A stretch of DNA of 64,000 nt, from NCBI GenBank assembly GCA_036362985.1, contig JAYGXS010000002.1, positions 15,854,761 through 15,918,760 on the forward strand, written 5' to 3'. Origin of the DNA: Ligula intestinalis. Its lineage: Eukaryota > Platyhelminthes > Cestoda > Diphyllobothriidea > Diphyllobothriidae. This document shows positions 25,001-32,112 of the stretch, one piece after another. The notes below the pieces were generated by a model, which was not told where the DNA came from, searched no databases, and was given only the letters and a program-made list of their open reading frames with translations. Position 1 is the first letter of the stretch. The number at the start of each line of letters is the position of its first letter. Made by a program: the position numbers and the translations under genes.

Positions 25001-28000
25001 CCGCTTTTTATTGTATTTTTTACTTCATTTTAATTTAATATCAGACATTCGAAGTTCCTTGCGTTGTTCCGCAAATTTGGGCAGTCCCCGATATTTGCGT
25101 GGTTGCAAATTTTATTAACGGCGCGCTTTTTGTTGCGAACATTAGGTTATTTCAATAATTATTCCTATCTTTTCTTATTTTATACCCTCTCCTTTTTTAT
25201 TCAAACTTTCCTTCCTCTGTAATTGCCAGTCTATATTATCTTTATTACCACCAGTCTCGTATTACACAAAGATGGGGTTTTGGCGTGCTATTTTGGGATC
25301 TAAATTGAACTTCTACCCAAGTGGACTTCCGTTTCCTCACGGAATCTCGTCCGTTTACCTGACTTTTAAACCGTTCACTGCGTCCCAAACCAGTTTACCA
25401 TTAAGACTTGGGCTGGTCCTGGGAAGATTTGTACGTGACATTTTACTATGGTACTGATATTTATTCCGTCTGTTTAAGCGCGCTCAAGGTGGGGCCTGGG
25501 TCTTTTTCTGCCTGCTTAACTAATACCCGCGAATAAACTTCTGATAAGAATGTTCGAACAGTGAGTTCCCTCAGCAGATCGGCTTCAGCTGTTCTTTGCG
25601 AGTCCGTGTCCGCTTTCCTTCTGTTTGTACGCCAGCCATGAGAACCTTTTAAAAATACCTTATCGCCAAGCCATTAATTCTGCATCCAGACCCTTGTCAT
25701 CCCATTTGAAACCAAACGCTCTTAAAGACGAGGAATTTTAGCCCTCGCATCAGCTGTATATCAAGGTTAAATGTTGTCCACTTACCAGTAGTTTTACATA
25801 CCTGCTTGAGCAATAAAATGTCCTCTCCTATTTTCACGTTGATTTTTATTTGTGTAGGTTGTCTGCTTGAGGAGCCTGCTTGGAGTGACAGTCCATTTTG
25901 TGTGGAGTGTTTAGTCCCATTCGGATTCAAACGACGAAAACACCACTGGTAAGAAGACAATCGTTTTTCCCCTTCTAGACTTATTAAACAGAACGGGAGT
26001 ATGCCCTGGCTTTGCTTGCAGCCTATTGGTTAAAAGGCAGACTGTTCATATATGGGCCGCTTATAGTCATCAGTATGCTTTCGTTTCACCTACTGGCTTG
26101 TATACTTTGGCATCAACAATGATCCGAAGTACTTTTTGTGAGGAAATAATTGCCCATGTAATTATATTACTCGAAGATAAGGCTCCCCACTTTTTGCCTG
26201 ATATTGTGGCAACAACATCTCTTGCTGACATTTTCTGCTGTACATATGCATTTCATGGTCACTGTGTCACCAATAAGGAGCTCAAAGATGCTGGCCTATC
26301 TTTTCCCATAAAAATTGAACTTACCTGAATATTTTAAGCAGTTGTTTACTGGTACGATTTTTACACAAGCATAGACAGTGGAATTTATTGAATTGAACAA
26401 ATTTTGCGATTGCTTTTTAACTGCATCTCGTCGTTCTATGAGTCAGATAACGGTTAGAAGCATACAGCAAATTGAATTATACTGAATGTTGACTGGCAAC
26501 CAAGGTCGCTGAACACTTGTCTACTTGACTTTTCAAGAAAGGAAACAGAGTACAAGGATCTTCGATTACTAAACAACTGCTAGATAGTGGTCACTCGGTC
26601 CACCTCAAAACAGCTTTCCCAGCACTTTTTCGGGCAGGAACGGATAAATCTCAGCCCTACTTCGAAGCGGCCTACCTACGACGGGAGAAACCCGACCTGT
26701 GCAAGCAAATAAACCACGTGGTCAGTATCCAATTACCTAGTTTTAATCACGACTTGATTTGCGCAAACTTCTTCTCCCCCCGTTTACCGTGTAGGCTGAT
26801 TTAATGTAGTTTTCAATGGCTCATTATTTTCATTGGCCTATGATGTTCTGTGAATTTCAATTGGCTGTATGCTTCTAACCGTTATCTGACTCATACAACG
26901 ACGGGATGCAGTGGAAAAATCGTCGCGAAATTTATTGAATTCAGTGAATCCTGCTGTCAGTATGCTTGTCTAACCTGAATATGTTGCAACCTCGCCTTAT
27001 GAACTATATATTCAGCACTCCAAAGTCTAATGAATTTTAGCGTTTACTATACTTCTCACTGACTGGTAGCATGAGTTACCGATTTTATTGATGCCCTCTA
27101 ATGCTCATACGTGCGAGGCATGTGCTATCTCGTAAGATGTTGACCGAGATCTAAAATATGTTTTTGATCCGTAAATGTATCTAGGTAGTGTTCTGCTTAT
27201 TCGTTATCAGGCAGCATAATTCTCAGCTATTTCGGTCATGTTGGGATGTCAGCTATTGAACGGGCTGCTTTCTAGCAGCTAGACTGTGTAAAAGGCTACT
27301 TTATTAGTACGAATTTTTTGATTGTGATTTTCGAGGCGCTTATAAGTCCAAATGTATTTTATGGAAAGTCTCCACACCATATATTCTTTCTGGCTTGGAT
27401 TTCGTGGAGCATAAGGGTCTCCTTGAAATTTATACTCGAAGAAATGTTACTTTTCTGGATAGGACTCTCTTGTGGGCCGTTTTAAATTAATTCCGCCGGT
27501 CTAAAGTCGAATTTCCTCCAATAGGAGTTGTATATTATTCTTATTGGTCAGTAGGCATCAGTAACCTAAGCGACAGAAATTTATGTTGGTGGATTTGATT
27601 ATATTTATCCTATTGAAGCAATTATAAGTGGCTATAGTTTACTTTCCCTTATTCAATTGCCACCCAATTTAACACACATTTACACTTTTTACTGCAGTAT
27701 TTAACTTTTAAACACGAATTCTGTAAGACACTTAGGCAGAGAAAGTTTATTTTCAGGGGGTCTCACAAGACGGTGTGCCCTTTTTGGTTTTGAATAAGTT
27801 TTTATTTATGAGATTTTTATGATTCTGAGATGTTCATAAAGTATCGTAGCTGTCCATTATTTTTGCATGTGAAGTATCTAACATGTTCTTAAATCACAGC
27901 GAAATTGTATGGACCGTATGTGACTTCTTCTTAACAGCATATAGAAAATGAATTATTTTTCTTACACGGAAAAGATAAAGCTTACAGCTTGGAATCCGTT

Positions 28001-29357
28001 CTGCAAGTATACAATTTGAAGAAAGCCTATTTTGTCACCACATGAGTACTGCCATTCAGTTGTCAGTTTGTTCTACATTCGTCATTCCGTTTGATTTTTT
28101 GGGTGATATAATCAGACATAATTTCTGATCTAAATAATGTTTTCTAAAACCCTTTGTCATTGTTATCTTAATAGCTCACGTCAACAGGTATTAAAGTCGC
28201 CTTCCGCGTTGAATTCGGCGGAACCCCTTGCAGAATTTTCATTGTTATTATAGGACAACTTCAAATAGTCTAGTTAAACCTTAACTGTTGAAGTCTGTTC
28301 CCTTAGCAATCAATCCCACTGATATCCTTCCAATCGTTACCGTTGTCTGCGGAACGCGGGTATTTTAAGGGAGTGGGAGAAGGGTTCATCAGCATTTGTA
28401 TTGGACTGTCTTTAGAGGTCCTATTTTGTTTGCCTTATAACAATAACCTACTTTTAAATTTTAAGTAGCCCGACTTTAAATTTTTGTTCAATTCTGTCAA
28501 CATAAGGACGAATTTCCATCATTAGCCATGAATTGCCTGAGCGATTGGAGTTTGTGTTGATGGATATGGTTCAATTCAGTTCATTGAAACAGGTATAAGT
28601 GGCTTTGATCATTTTCAACACAAAATATTCATTTACACTCCTTAACCAAGCATTACGTTTTTTGGTCACCCATTACGTATGAGATTTGGGTGGGTGGCAT
28701 AGATATTGAGGTGGCTCTACAACACATTTTTGTCTTGTATTTTATTACTTTAAATGTGTAATTTCCGTCAAACCTAAGTGCCGCACAATAATTTTGAGAC
28801 CTGGTAATATTTGAGTTGACCCAATTGTGGAAAAACTCGAGGCGTTCGGCGGGATTTGAACTCGCCCATCGGAGGCCTTTGCCGAACCTCGTAGTCATTC
28901 TGGTGGATTCTAGATGATTGCTTAGGAAATCCTGCTCGGGCAGTCGGCTTACTGTTTCGTATTGGTAGATTCCATATGGGCGGTAACGTTGGGCGGGTAA
29001 TTTCGACACAAGTGTGATTAACTTCATGAGGCCAGGCGGGGCTTTTTTAGCTTAATGGTCAGAGCGTTGGTCGCCGCTAAAGACCTTCTCTGATACGCGG
29101 GTTCAAATCCCGCTGAACGCCTCGAGTTTTTTCATAGTTGGGTCAACTGAAATTCAGCAAATCTGCCAAACCTCCTAATAACGCGAGAATATATTTAATA
29201 CTGTCGTAACCTCTTTTGTAGCCGTCACTGTGGACGCGTCCTCTGCAGCACCTGTTCGGAGTACGAGGTGCCAATTGTGAAGTATGGTCTGAACAAACCG
29301 GTGCGGGTTTGCAAAACCTGCTACCATTTCATCAATAACCCATCTGTTGATTTCTAA
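671..29357 (+). CDS. ANKFY1: ANKFY1 / Rabankyrin-5 homologue, 3′ part, 13 exons (5′ end outside window)
   Basis: Thirteen exons with GT–AG introns join in one frame to give 755 residues and a TAA stop. In animals Rabankyrin-5 is a Rab5 effector on early endosomes and macropinosomes; its FYVE finger binds PI3P and its ankyrin array binds partners. Visible here are an acidic linker (about residues 30–90, rich in E and A), ankyrin repeats with TPLHLAA, TPLHMSV, SPLHIG, TGLHLAV and QPLHVLA signatures, and a C-terminal FYVE domain from about residue 689. The zinc ligands are C695, C698, C711, C714, C719, C722, C741 and C744, with the basic motif RKHHCRHCG as in ANKFY1 orthologues. Repeat order follows the vertebrate protein (about 1170 aa) from mid-array to the C-terminus, so the BTB and coiled-coil part lies upstream. 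No promoter or clear polyadenylation site was seen. The family is secure; individual exon edges are inferred by phase. Confidence 0.93.
1166..1357. mobile_element. Short PLE end remnant, two inverted ends back to back
   Basis: A minus-strand PLE end (1170–1250) has the core CTGATGAAGAATCC…GGATTTCGAAAC. It faces a plus-strand end (about 1275–1357) carrying CCCAGCGACCGAAT and CACTTGTATTG, as in the copies at 39–44 kb. TGTCAATTCC(A/G)TG flanks it at 1153–1165 and 1358–1370, a likely target duplication (12 of 13 identical). It lies in the intron after exon a. Confidence 0.6.
1650..2111 (-). pseudogene. LINE (CR1/RTE-like) 3′ coding end, frameshifted
   Basis: On the minus strand the fragments RGDLISTHR-like, DCCFVPDDFF, KTMPGKARIDGCK and VRNALPEDVIPSICVNSFK are spread over different frames. 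They fit the conserved C-terminal tail of CR1/Jockey-type LINE polymerases (…RGDLI…PGKARI…WNALPEDVV…F). Several frameshifts make it a dead 5′-truncated copy. It lies antisense in an intron, and a similar copy is at 10,440–10,640. Confidence 0.65.
2255..2564 (+). CDS. ANKFY1: ANKFY1 homologue exon b: ankyrin repeats
   Basis: The acceptor is atttttag-type (ttag at 2251–2254) and the donor is ccgca|gtaagt. It enters with two bases and leaves two bases over. The segment GDTVFGLALTNYDPGLAEDLL and the later AFGLLQRTIESGSLEGVSFLL fit two consecutive ankyrin repeats at the position of the vertebrate DQTVLGLAL and QTLLHMAIQ repeats. The second repeat is followed by DVNP at the exon end. Confidence 0.88.
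2565..3529. other. Intron b–c, no repeat recognised
   Basis: This is a 965-bp intron. I see no convincing ankyrin exon in it, although one short repeat segment expected from vertebrate ANKFY1 is not accounted for. A stretch near 3376–3500 stays open in one frame (CPNLLVMIIEH) but lacks a usable donor. Confidence 0.5.
3530..3665 (+). CDS. ANKFY1: ANKFY1 homologue exon c: ankyrin repeat
   Basis: A strong polypyrimidine acceptor ends at ctattttag, and the donor is attctg|gtgagt. It completes a codon with its first base and ends in phase 0. LPLWIALAAHRNDMASIL matches the ANKFY1 repeat reading PPLWLALANN…IASTL in vertebrates. The first ~20 residues are not clearly ankyrin-like. One repeat expected between exons b and c in vertebrates looks shortened or missing, so a small undetected exon is possible. 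Confidence 0.82.
4056..4177 (+). CDS. ANKFY1: ANKFY1 homologue exon d: ankyrin repeat
   Basis: The acceptor is ctttgaag and the donor is gagtc|gtgagt. The frame starts in phase 0 directly after exon c. VEHGADVDSW closes the previous repeat, and LSLLHRAILCGLDDAASFLIES forms the next one. It corresponds to the vertebrate LLHRAID…ACFLIRSG repeat. It leaves two bases over, which exon e completes. Confidence 0.9.
4178..6438. other. Intron d–e with an inverted repeat
   Basis: This 2.26-kb intron holds the inverted repeat at 5815–6150 (listed separately) and a poly-T/poly-C run at 6308–6328. The rest shows no recognisable gene or element. Confidence 0.5.
5815..6150. repeat. Inverted repeat, arms about 85 bp, spacer about 165 bp
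   Basis: The arms at about 5815–5905 and 6066–6150 read the same on opposite strands: CAGCTGATGAGCAG, CCGAAATT, TTTGATCAAATAAATTCTG and ATAATTGCTTGT. Identity by eye is about 85%. Both arms keep a short open frame (ADEQ-RN-FDQINS-IIAC), which is a by-product of the duplication. Likely a foldback-type remnant. Confidence 0.65.
6439..6613 (+). CDS. ANKFY1: ANKFY1 homologue exon e: ankyrin repeat
   Basis: The acceptor is tttattttag and the donor is gctaaa|gtgagt. Its first base completes the split serine codon. It begins GCDCLSP, like the vertebrate SGCDVNSP, followed by a short polar loop and then PTPLHLAASVGLPGLLSILL with IDVNAK at the end. This is the best-conserved ankyrin exon after the C-terminal ones. 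Confidence 0.92.
6665..7151. repeat. Foldback element, arms about 190 bp
   Basis: The left arm (6665–6856) and right arm (6961–7151) are near-perfect reverse complements. They share GGAATAAATTTGTAGATTTG, GACATTTCGGACA, CTTTATCGATCAGCAAGT and GTGTGGATTTTGGCT. The spacer is about 104 bp. No coding capacity is seen. This architecture is typical of foldback or MITE elements and could form a long RNA hairpin within the ANKFY1 intron. Confidence 0.8.
7152..9489. other. Remainder of intron e–f
   Basis: Apart from the LINE 3′ end at 8307–8372 I recognise nothing. Minus-strand open stretches at 7263–7595 and 8684–8944 have no family signature and no upstream context. Confidence 0.4.
8307..8372 (-). 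repeat. LINE 3′ terminus with (TTGAC)n tail
   Basis: Read on the minus strand, a segment GTTTGCCTATATTTCC is followed by TTTAATAAATTTGAC and about four TTGAC units. The CR1-like LINE end at about 10,190–10,235 has the same block (GCATTCGCCTACCTTTCC). CR1-type LINEs characteristically end in short tandem repeats. Confidence 0.5.
9490..9690 (+). CDS. ANKFY1: ANKFY1 homologue exon f: two ankyrin repeats
   Basis: The acceptor is ttaaaatag and the donor is ctggag|gtttgt. It is phase 0 at both ends, 67 codons. GRTPLHMSVEKDRLHAMEVLL and RDNRGFTAFRVAMDNQHLTAA align with the vertebrate GRTPIHVAISS and RDRQGLTPFACAM repeats. The exon is symmetric, so skipping it would keep the frame. Confidence 0.93.
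10195..10640 (-). pseudogene. LINE (CR1/RTE-like) 3′ coding end and 3′ UTR
   Basis: The minus strand reads RSHPPKLCPGKTRIKARKFF, then FSNRVLAAGDAPSEEVV, then TTLKTKLDM. This is the C-terminal tail of a CR1-like LINE polymerase, 5′-truncated and lacking the RT domain. An AT-rich 3′ UTR follows down to about 10,195. It is the same family as the fragment at 1650–2111 and also antisense to the gene. Confidence 0.7.
10827..11006 (+). CDS. ANKFY1: ANKFY1 homologue exon g: ankyrin repeats
   Basis: The acceptor is ttgactag and the donor is agcatg|gtgagc. Phase 0 at both ends, 60 codons. It reads DNSGRNVLHSSVAAVNRQAI, then FFLIQIGVDMNVPV, then LSPLHIGITAGIPEDILR. This corresponds to NKGRNFLHVAVQ…FLISVHANVNS…LTPLHLAV in vertebrates. 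It precedes the longest intron of the gene in the window (7.0 kb), which contains the PLE. Confidence 0.93.
11007..14639. other. First half of intron g–h
   Basis: It contains the PLE remnant at 12,950–13,270 and a poly-G run at 12,182–12,199. An open stretch at 11,671–12,204 is proline- and charge-rich without family resemblance. Nothing else is recognised. Confidence 0.4.
12950..13270. mobile_element. PLE end remnant with inverted ends
   Basis: GAAGAAGGGGCGATTTC at about 12,962 is the reverse complement of GAAATCGCCCCTTCTTC at about 13,246. On the minus strand, 13,045–12,985 carries CTGACAATGGAAGCT…AGCTTTTGAAACGTCAGC, a degenerate hammerhead-like core with a 5-bp stem II. The inverted ends around a short interior match the PLE remnants elsewhere in the window. 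Confidence 0.5.
14774..16188 (-). pseudogene. PLE reverse transcriptase / GIY-YIG polyprotein, one internal stop
   Basis: The frame is open from about 16,188 to 14,774 except for one TAA at 15,155–15,157. In order it shows QIDGVAMGSPLGPFLAKVFM, the catalytic YVDD (codons about 15,937–15,926), AFLDVLLHR, a linker with NGYPERF, and then the GIY-YIG core IYSFTCSCGAGYIGRT…MREHIPAWL. Beyond the stop the same frame continues with FSKGLRKRVLATAEAVAIRL. The tail carries a 12-bp tandem repeat giving a GARA-type run. PLE polymerases prime at target nicks, with cleavage by the GIY-YIG nuclease. The frame is nearly intact, which suggests a young copy, but it lacks the N-terminal RT motifs and cannot be autonomous. 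Confidence 0.88.
14808..14848. repeat. 12-bp GC-rich tandem repeat, about 3.3 copies
   Basis: The unit GCGCGGGCGCCT repeats at 14,808–14,848 inside the PLE tail. On the minus strand it keeps the frame and encodes alternating GARA residues. It is probably a replication-slippage expansion. Confidence 0.75.
16191..18045. other. Last part of intron g–h
   Basis: It contains two similar ~65-bp blocks at about 17,124–17,190 and 17,212–17,285 (AGTGACGC, AACGCTGGCGCTCATA, CAACAAG-AAT), a small imperfect tandem. A segment at 16,785–16,825 (TCGAAATCGATGGTCGAACT on the minus strand) recurs on the plus strand near 22,313. No gene is seen. Confidence 0.45.
18046..18193 (+). CDS. ANKFY1: ANKFY1 homologue exon h: ankyrin repeat
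   Basis: The acceptor is cttcccag and the donor is aatacag|gtattg. It starts in phase 0 and leaves one base over. It encodes ILAGASVSAVTKQKQTGLHL, then AVLHNQPTLLRCLLENGAPP, in line with the vertebrate LLLAGAKVNELTKHRQTALH. The donor +5 position is weak (gtattg), but the phase fits exon i exactly. Confidence 0.92.
18500..18780 (+). repeat. tRNA-derived SINE
   Basis: A tRNA-like head at about 18,648–18,722 has a perfect A box (TAGCTCAATGG, 18,652–18,662) and a decayed B box (GGATCGACCCC). A possible anticodon arm, GGCT-GTGCAAA-AGCC, would read GCA (Cys). The tail (CACAATTTGGTCAATTGAAT, AGCAAATCTG) and the leader (ATTTCCTAAACAATCATCTA) are shared with copies at 28.8 and 29.0 kb. The acceptor stem does not pair, so this is a SINE rather than a working tRNA gene. 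Confidence 0.7.
18781..20817. other. Intron h–i, AT-rich, nothing recognised
   Basis: AT-rich intron sequence after the SINE. Only short unrelated open stretches occur, and I see no element signature. Confidence 0.4.
20818..20908 (+). CDS. ANKFY1: ANKFY1 homologue exon i: ankyrin repeat
   Basis: The acceptor is tacttttag and the donor is tttctg|gtgagt. The first two bases complete an alanine codon, giving ALHLAMRLSNLLCAEFLLSI. This matches the vertebrate NALHLAVMHGRLNNIRVLL repeat. It leaves two bases over. Confidence 0.9.
20909..21840. other. Intron i–j, nothing recognised
   Basis: A 932-bp intron with no recognisable element or exon. Confidence 0.4.
21841..21962 (+). CDS. ANKFY1: ANKFY1 homologue exon j: ankyrin repeat
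   Basis: The acceptor is tactttacag and the donor is aacacac|gtatgc. It reads GQQPLHVLANHPYTEEGVRD, then PDIDVNAVDAAGNT, the counterpart of the vertebrate GQSPLHILGQYGKEN…DKPDADGST. An alternative donor 13 bases earlier (gctg|gtaaca) would lose GNT and is less likely. Confidence 0.9.
22592..23054 (+). mobile_element. Probable LTR (Gypsy-like), sense orientation
   Basis: The segment starts TGTTACGGAGGCGGG and ends GGGCTATAACA, giving TG…CA ends with matching TGTTA/TAACA termini. AATAAA lies at about 22,867. It is followed by ATTGGCAACGTAGG, resembling a primer-binding site. The last ~60 bp are duplicated inside it (about 22,878–22,942 versus 22,995–23,054). No internal coding region follows, so it is a truncated element. 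It is in the intron after exon j. Confidence 0.5.
23415..23970. mobile_element. TA-flanked MITE copy A, ~75-bp inverted ends
   Basis: The ends GCTTAAGTAGCCCCACTCAT and (reverse complement) GCTTACGTAACCCCACTCA are inverted repeats extending about 75 bp through a CTAGTCC/CTACAACC block to GTTNTCGGGTTTT. TA dinucleotides flank both sides (23,413–23,414 and 23,971–23,972). The interior, including CAGCGGCCGCGG and ACTTACCTGAGGTCCAAC on the minus strand, matches copy B at 59.7–60.3 kb in opposite orientation. There is no coding capacity. TA duplication suggests mobilisation by a Tc1/mariner-type transposase. Confidence 0.8.
24244..24396 (+). CDS. ANKFY1: ANKFY1 homologue exon k: last ankyrin repeat
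   Basis: The acceptor is cctttacag and the donor is attcttg|gtcaga. Joined to exon j it gives GNTPLMLAFAAKNIDFCIYL, then LAKGASLGNVNFDNWSIF, matching the vertebrate GSTVLLLAYMKGN…GARLGVNNNQGVNIFN. FRQLKQIL leads into the FYVE domain. It leaves one base over. Confidence 0.92.
24590..25060. repeat. TTAGTT-rich low-complexity tract
   Basis: Runs of TTTAGTTAGTT, TTTTAGTTTA and related words dominate about 470 bp in the intron after exon k. The complementary composition (AACTAAA-type) is seen at about 56,560–56,900. Possibly an old tandem array or the tail of an AT-rich element. Confidence 0.55.
25061..25857. other. Rest of intron k–l
   Basis: No exon or element recognised. There is an open stretch at 25,272–25,457 without family resemblance. 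Confidence 0.4.
25858..25948 (+). CDS. ANKFY1: ANKFY1 homologue exon l: first half of FYVE finger
   Basis: The acceptor is tttgtgtag and the donor is caccactg|gtaaga. It encodes the tryptophan motif WSDS, the first cysteine pair (FCVECL) and KRRKHH, then the first two bases of the third zinc cysteine. The intron therefore interrupts the PI3P-binding basic motif itself. It leaves two bases over. Confidence 0.94.
26540..26750 (+). pseudogene. PLE C-terminal tail fragment
   Basis: The plus strand reads SSITKQLLDSGHSVHLKTAF, then RREKPDLCKQINHVV, then LPSF. This resembles the stretch after the GIY-YIG core of PLE polymerases, in which HLLDTGH is followed by KP…CKQ and LP. About 65 codons remain. 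It lies in the intron that splits the FYVE domain. Confidence 0.55.
26751..28759. other. AT-rich part of intron l–m
   Basis: About 2 kb of AT-rich sequence without recognisable exon or element. An upstream open stretch (26,026–26,328, ending in KIELT) has no family match that I can name. Confidence 0.4.
28775..28990 (-). repeat. tRNA-derived SINE, minus-strand copy
   Basis: Read on the minus strand it has the leader CCTAAGCAATCATCTAGAAT, B-box-like GAGTTCAAATCCCGCC, GAACGCCTCGAGTTTTT and the tail ACAATTGGGTCAACT. These are the same blocks as in the copies at 18.5 and 29.04 kb. The A-box half is disrupted. Confidence 0.7.
29041..29180 (+). repeat. tRNA-derived SINE next to the last exon
   Basis: A box TTAGCTTAATGG (29,047–29,058) and a perfect B box GGTTCAAATCC (29,100–29,110) with the following CGCTGAACGCCTCGAG show a tRNA-like promoter at normal spacing. 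The tail GGGTCAACTGAAATTCAGCA matches the other copies. It ends about 40–55 bp before the acceptor of the final FYVE exon and forms an inverted pair with the copy at 28,775–28,990. Confidence 0.75.
29222..29357 (+). CDS. ANKFY1: ANKFY1 homologue exon m: second half of FYVE finger and stop
   Basis: The acceptor is ctcttttgtag. The first base completes the split cysteine, giving C|RHCGRVLCSTC, then IVKYGLNKPVRVCKTC, and the protein ends at NNPSVDF with TAA at 29355–29357. Vertebrate ANKFY1 ends in the same way, a few residues after the last CxxC. A tRNA-derived SINE ends only about 55 bp before this acceptor. Confidence 0.95.
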
Positions 29358-32112
29358 TCTCATTCTTTCCTTTCCTTTGATTTTGACTTCGTTTGTCGCT
29401 TACCAAACAATCTGCTGAAGTGTTATCTCTTGCACATTTCCGTGACATCATTATACCCGAGAATCTCATTATACCTATTTCTTCTTTGTCTAGATTTGTC
29501 TACTTCTGTATATTCATAGATGTTTTTTTTCTTTCTCTCCCGACTGATCAGTCACGCCAATTTTAACTAATTTGCTTTTACTTTTCACTACTACTACTAC
29601 TCTAGTTTACTTTCGTTTTCATCGAAAAATTTAAATTGCTATGGCGGTGTCGTATTGCTATTTTTAACAGATACTACTCAATTCTACCATTCGTTTCTTC
29701 TTGCATGAATATGAATCCATTGCTTAGACTGCATGGGAAGCTCTGAGAGTCACATCTTTCCGACTTTTCACCTTACTTTCTAAGACAAGCAAGCTTGCAG
29801 ACATGAATGCTCAGTGCTTAAAAGGTGTTGTTTTCGGTGCGAAAAGTTGGCGGGGAGGGGGCGGTTATAAGCGTCAGCGTGGGAATTTATAGTTTCATAC
29901 GTGGTTATTGAGCAAACTGTGACTTAAGACGTCAGTGCCGCATTTATTACGCTTTGCCGCAACTTCTGCTGGAAACTTTAGAATTCAATGCTTAAATCAC
30001 GGATGCACGTCTATAATGCTACCGGCAAAATGTGTCTGGTACCCTTGTTTGCCCTACACTTAGAGGCCACTTTGAGGACCGGCTTACGTCAGAAAGGGAA
30101 AATGGGATACTAGAGACTCAGTTGTCAGGGGGATAGCTCGCATTTCCCCATAATGTGTAGAAAGACTCCGGAACGCTAACCTGAGTTTAGAGACCCTCGA
30201 TACCCTTTGATGGGTAGAGCAAATCTGCCTCCTTTGCCAGGGAGATTTGCAAAGGGAAAATGAGGACTCGCAACTTTTGAAGGCACTAGATTTGGTTAAT
30301 GTCGCGTATTTTATTTGAATGATGGTATCCGCAAGCGACATCTGCAAAGGATATTTCAAATACTCGAATAGTCTCCGTTTTACGGTATTTTCCATTCACG
30401 GTTTTAGGACTCAGCTTGGGGCAGTGGTCCTTTTGATTTGTTCGCGATCCTCTCTTTGCAATACATGATTTTGTAGGAACTGATAGGTGGATATAGTGAC
30501 CCATTGTAGACTTCACAAGGGAAGTTTACAAGTATTCGTAAGCTTTCGATAAATTTGTATCGGCCAGTACGTTTATATGGAAGTTGGGTACAAGTTAAAA
30601 TCTTTTCGTCTTTTCATACAAGAAAATAACGGAAATAGGGGAGGGACAGGCGTTGGGATCGATAATCGAGGCGGGTGGCCGAAATCGCATGCTGGCTCTC
30701 ATTATGCCCGCTCCCACTGTTGTTCTCCTTGCTAAGGACAACTCGAAAAAGTACATTTGCCAGACTGCCTTATTTGGTCACTAGCATCCTGGGACAAGAA
30801 AATCCCAAAAATTCTCACCAGCAAACTTTAGCAAAAGTACAACGCAGGCTTGCTCCTGCCTATTTGAGTGAACGCACGGTAGCACGTATTCGATATTCTT
30901 ACAAAGTCGTGACTTCTTCATGCGAATGGACATGTTAGCCGTATTCCAACAAAAAGCACTAACCCTTTGAGGAGTTTTCTCATCAGGAAGAAAAAGAAAC
31001 CGGTAGACAACTGAAGAAACAGTTTTGTTGCTTAAATGGATACCACAATTTTTTGGGACAACATAACCGCTTGACCAGCGTAACTTTAGTGTAACTCATT
31101 GTAATGTTAATATGGGAGCACGAGGATTTGTTTTCTGTCAAGTTAGTCCAAAAAGCTCTGAGTTTTTATAACTGAAAAGAAACTTGTCGGCACTCCTGTC
31201 CTCCGAGTGGTACAAACGGGGGGAGGGCATATAATGCAGTTTGAGGTAGGTCGGGGATTGTAAGTTGGAGATGTGCGCGCATAAATGCGTACAACTGGAT
31301 GCCTCGTTACTCACAGGAAGGCTGGCATGTAGGTTGTTTAGACCCAGGACTTCCAGTCCCTCATTATCTTCTTCGCATTTAGTTTGAACAAAGAGGCACT
31401 CGCTTAAGCGGTACAGAAAAATCAGGCCCGTTCATCGGCAAACGTATTTTTAATGTAGTAAATTAGAAGAGAAAGTCAGCAAACTGAGGAAGGCAAAGTC
31501 GGCTGCCAGGATGCCACAAAGAAATTTAAGCGGCACTGTTTGAAGCTGGTAATTAAAAACGAAAATAAAAACATTGCACCTCAATTTAATTGCTCCCTAT
31601 TGAGCCTCGAGGGAATTTATTTGTTTGAGGTTAAAAAATGATTCCTTTTCGAATGCGAATGGCAAGACTATATTGTAGGGCCGCCTAACTCCTCCCGCTC
31701 AACTGTCTTATGGAATTAGTGACTAAACATTTCAGTCTTGGTTAAAGAGTGTAAATGAATATGTATTTGTGTCGAAAGTGACCAATGAATGGTGAATTAA
31801 AGCCACTTATAGTTGTTTGTATGAGCTAAATGGAATCAACTCCATCAACATAAACCCTTATTGCTCAGGCAACTGATTTTTAATGATGTAAGTTCGAACT
31901 TATTATGGCGGAATTTTACGGAAAAGTAAATTATTAATATAATTCAAAGGCAAATAGGACCTCTAAAGACAGTCCTACCGAAAGAATATAAGAAGCAGTA
32001 GTTGTAAAAGCCATCTACCGAGTGGTCGCTGTTGTATGTCTCAGCAGGAATGTATAGGACATAGTGCATGGTCGAGAGGTAAATTTTTCAAATACTTTTG
32101 GCCAATAATCCC
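29358..32112. other. Downstream flank of the ANKFY1 homologue
   Basis: No gene recognised, and no clear AATAAA within 500 bp of the stop. On the minus strand, 30,600–30,480 has CATATAAACGTA, GGCCGATACAAATTTATCGA and AAGC, a diverged copy of the PLE end at 35.15 kb. Confidence 0.4.

Noticed and set aside
26026..26328. A 100-codon open stretch between the two FYVE exons
   Set aside because: It reads protein-like but has no family resemblance that I can name and no fitting splice phases; the FYVE halves join perfectly without it.
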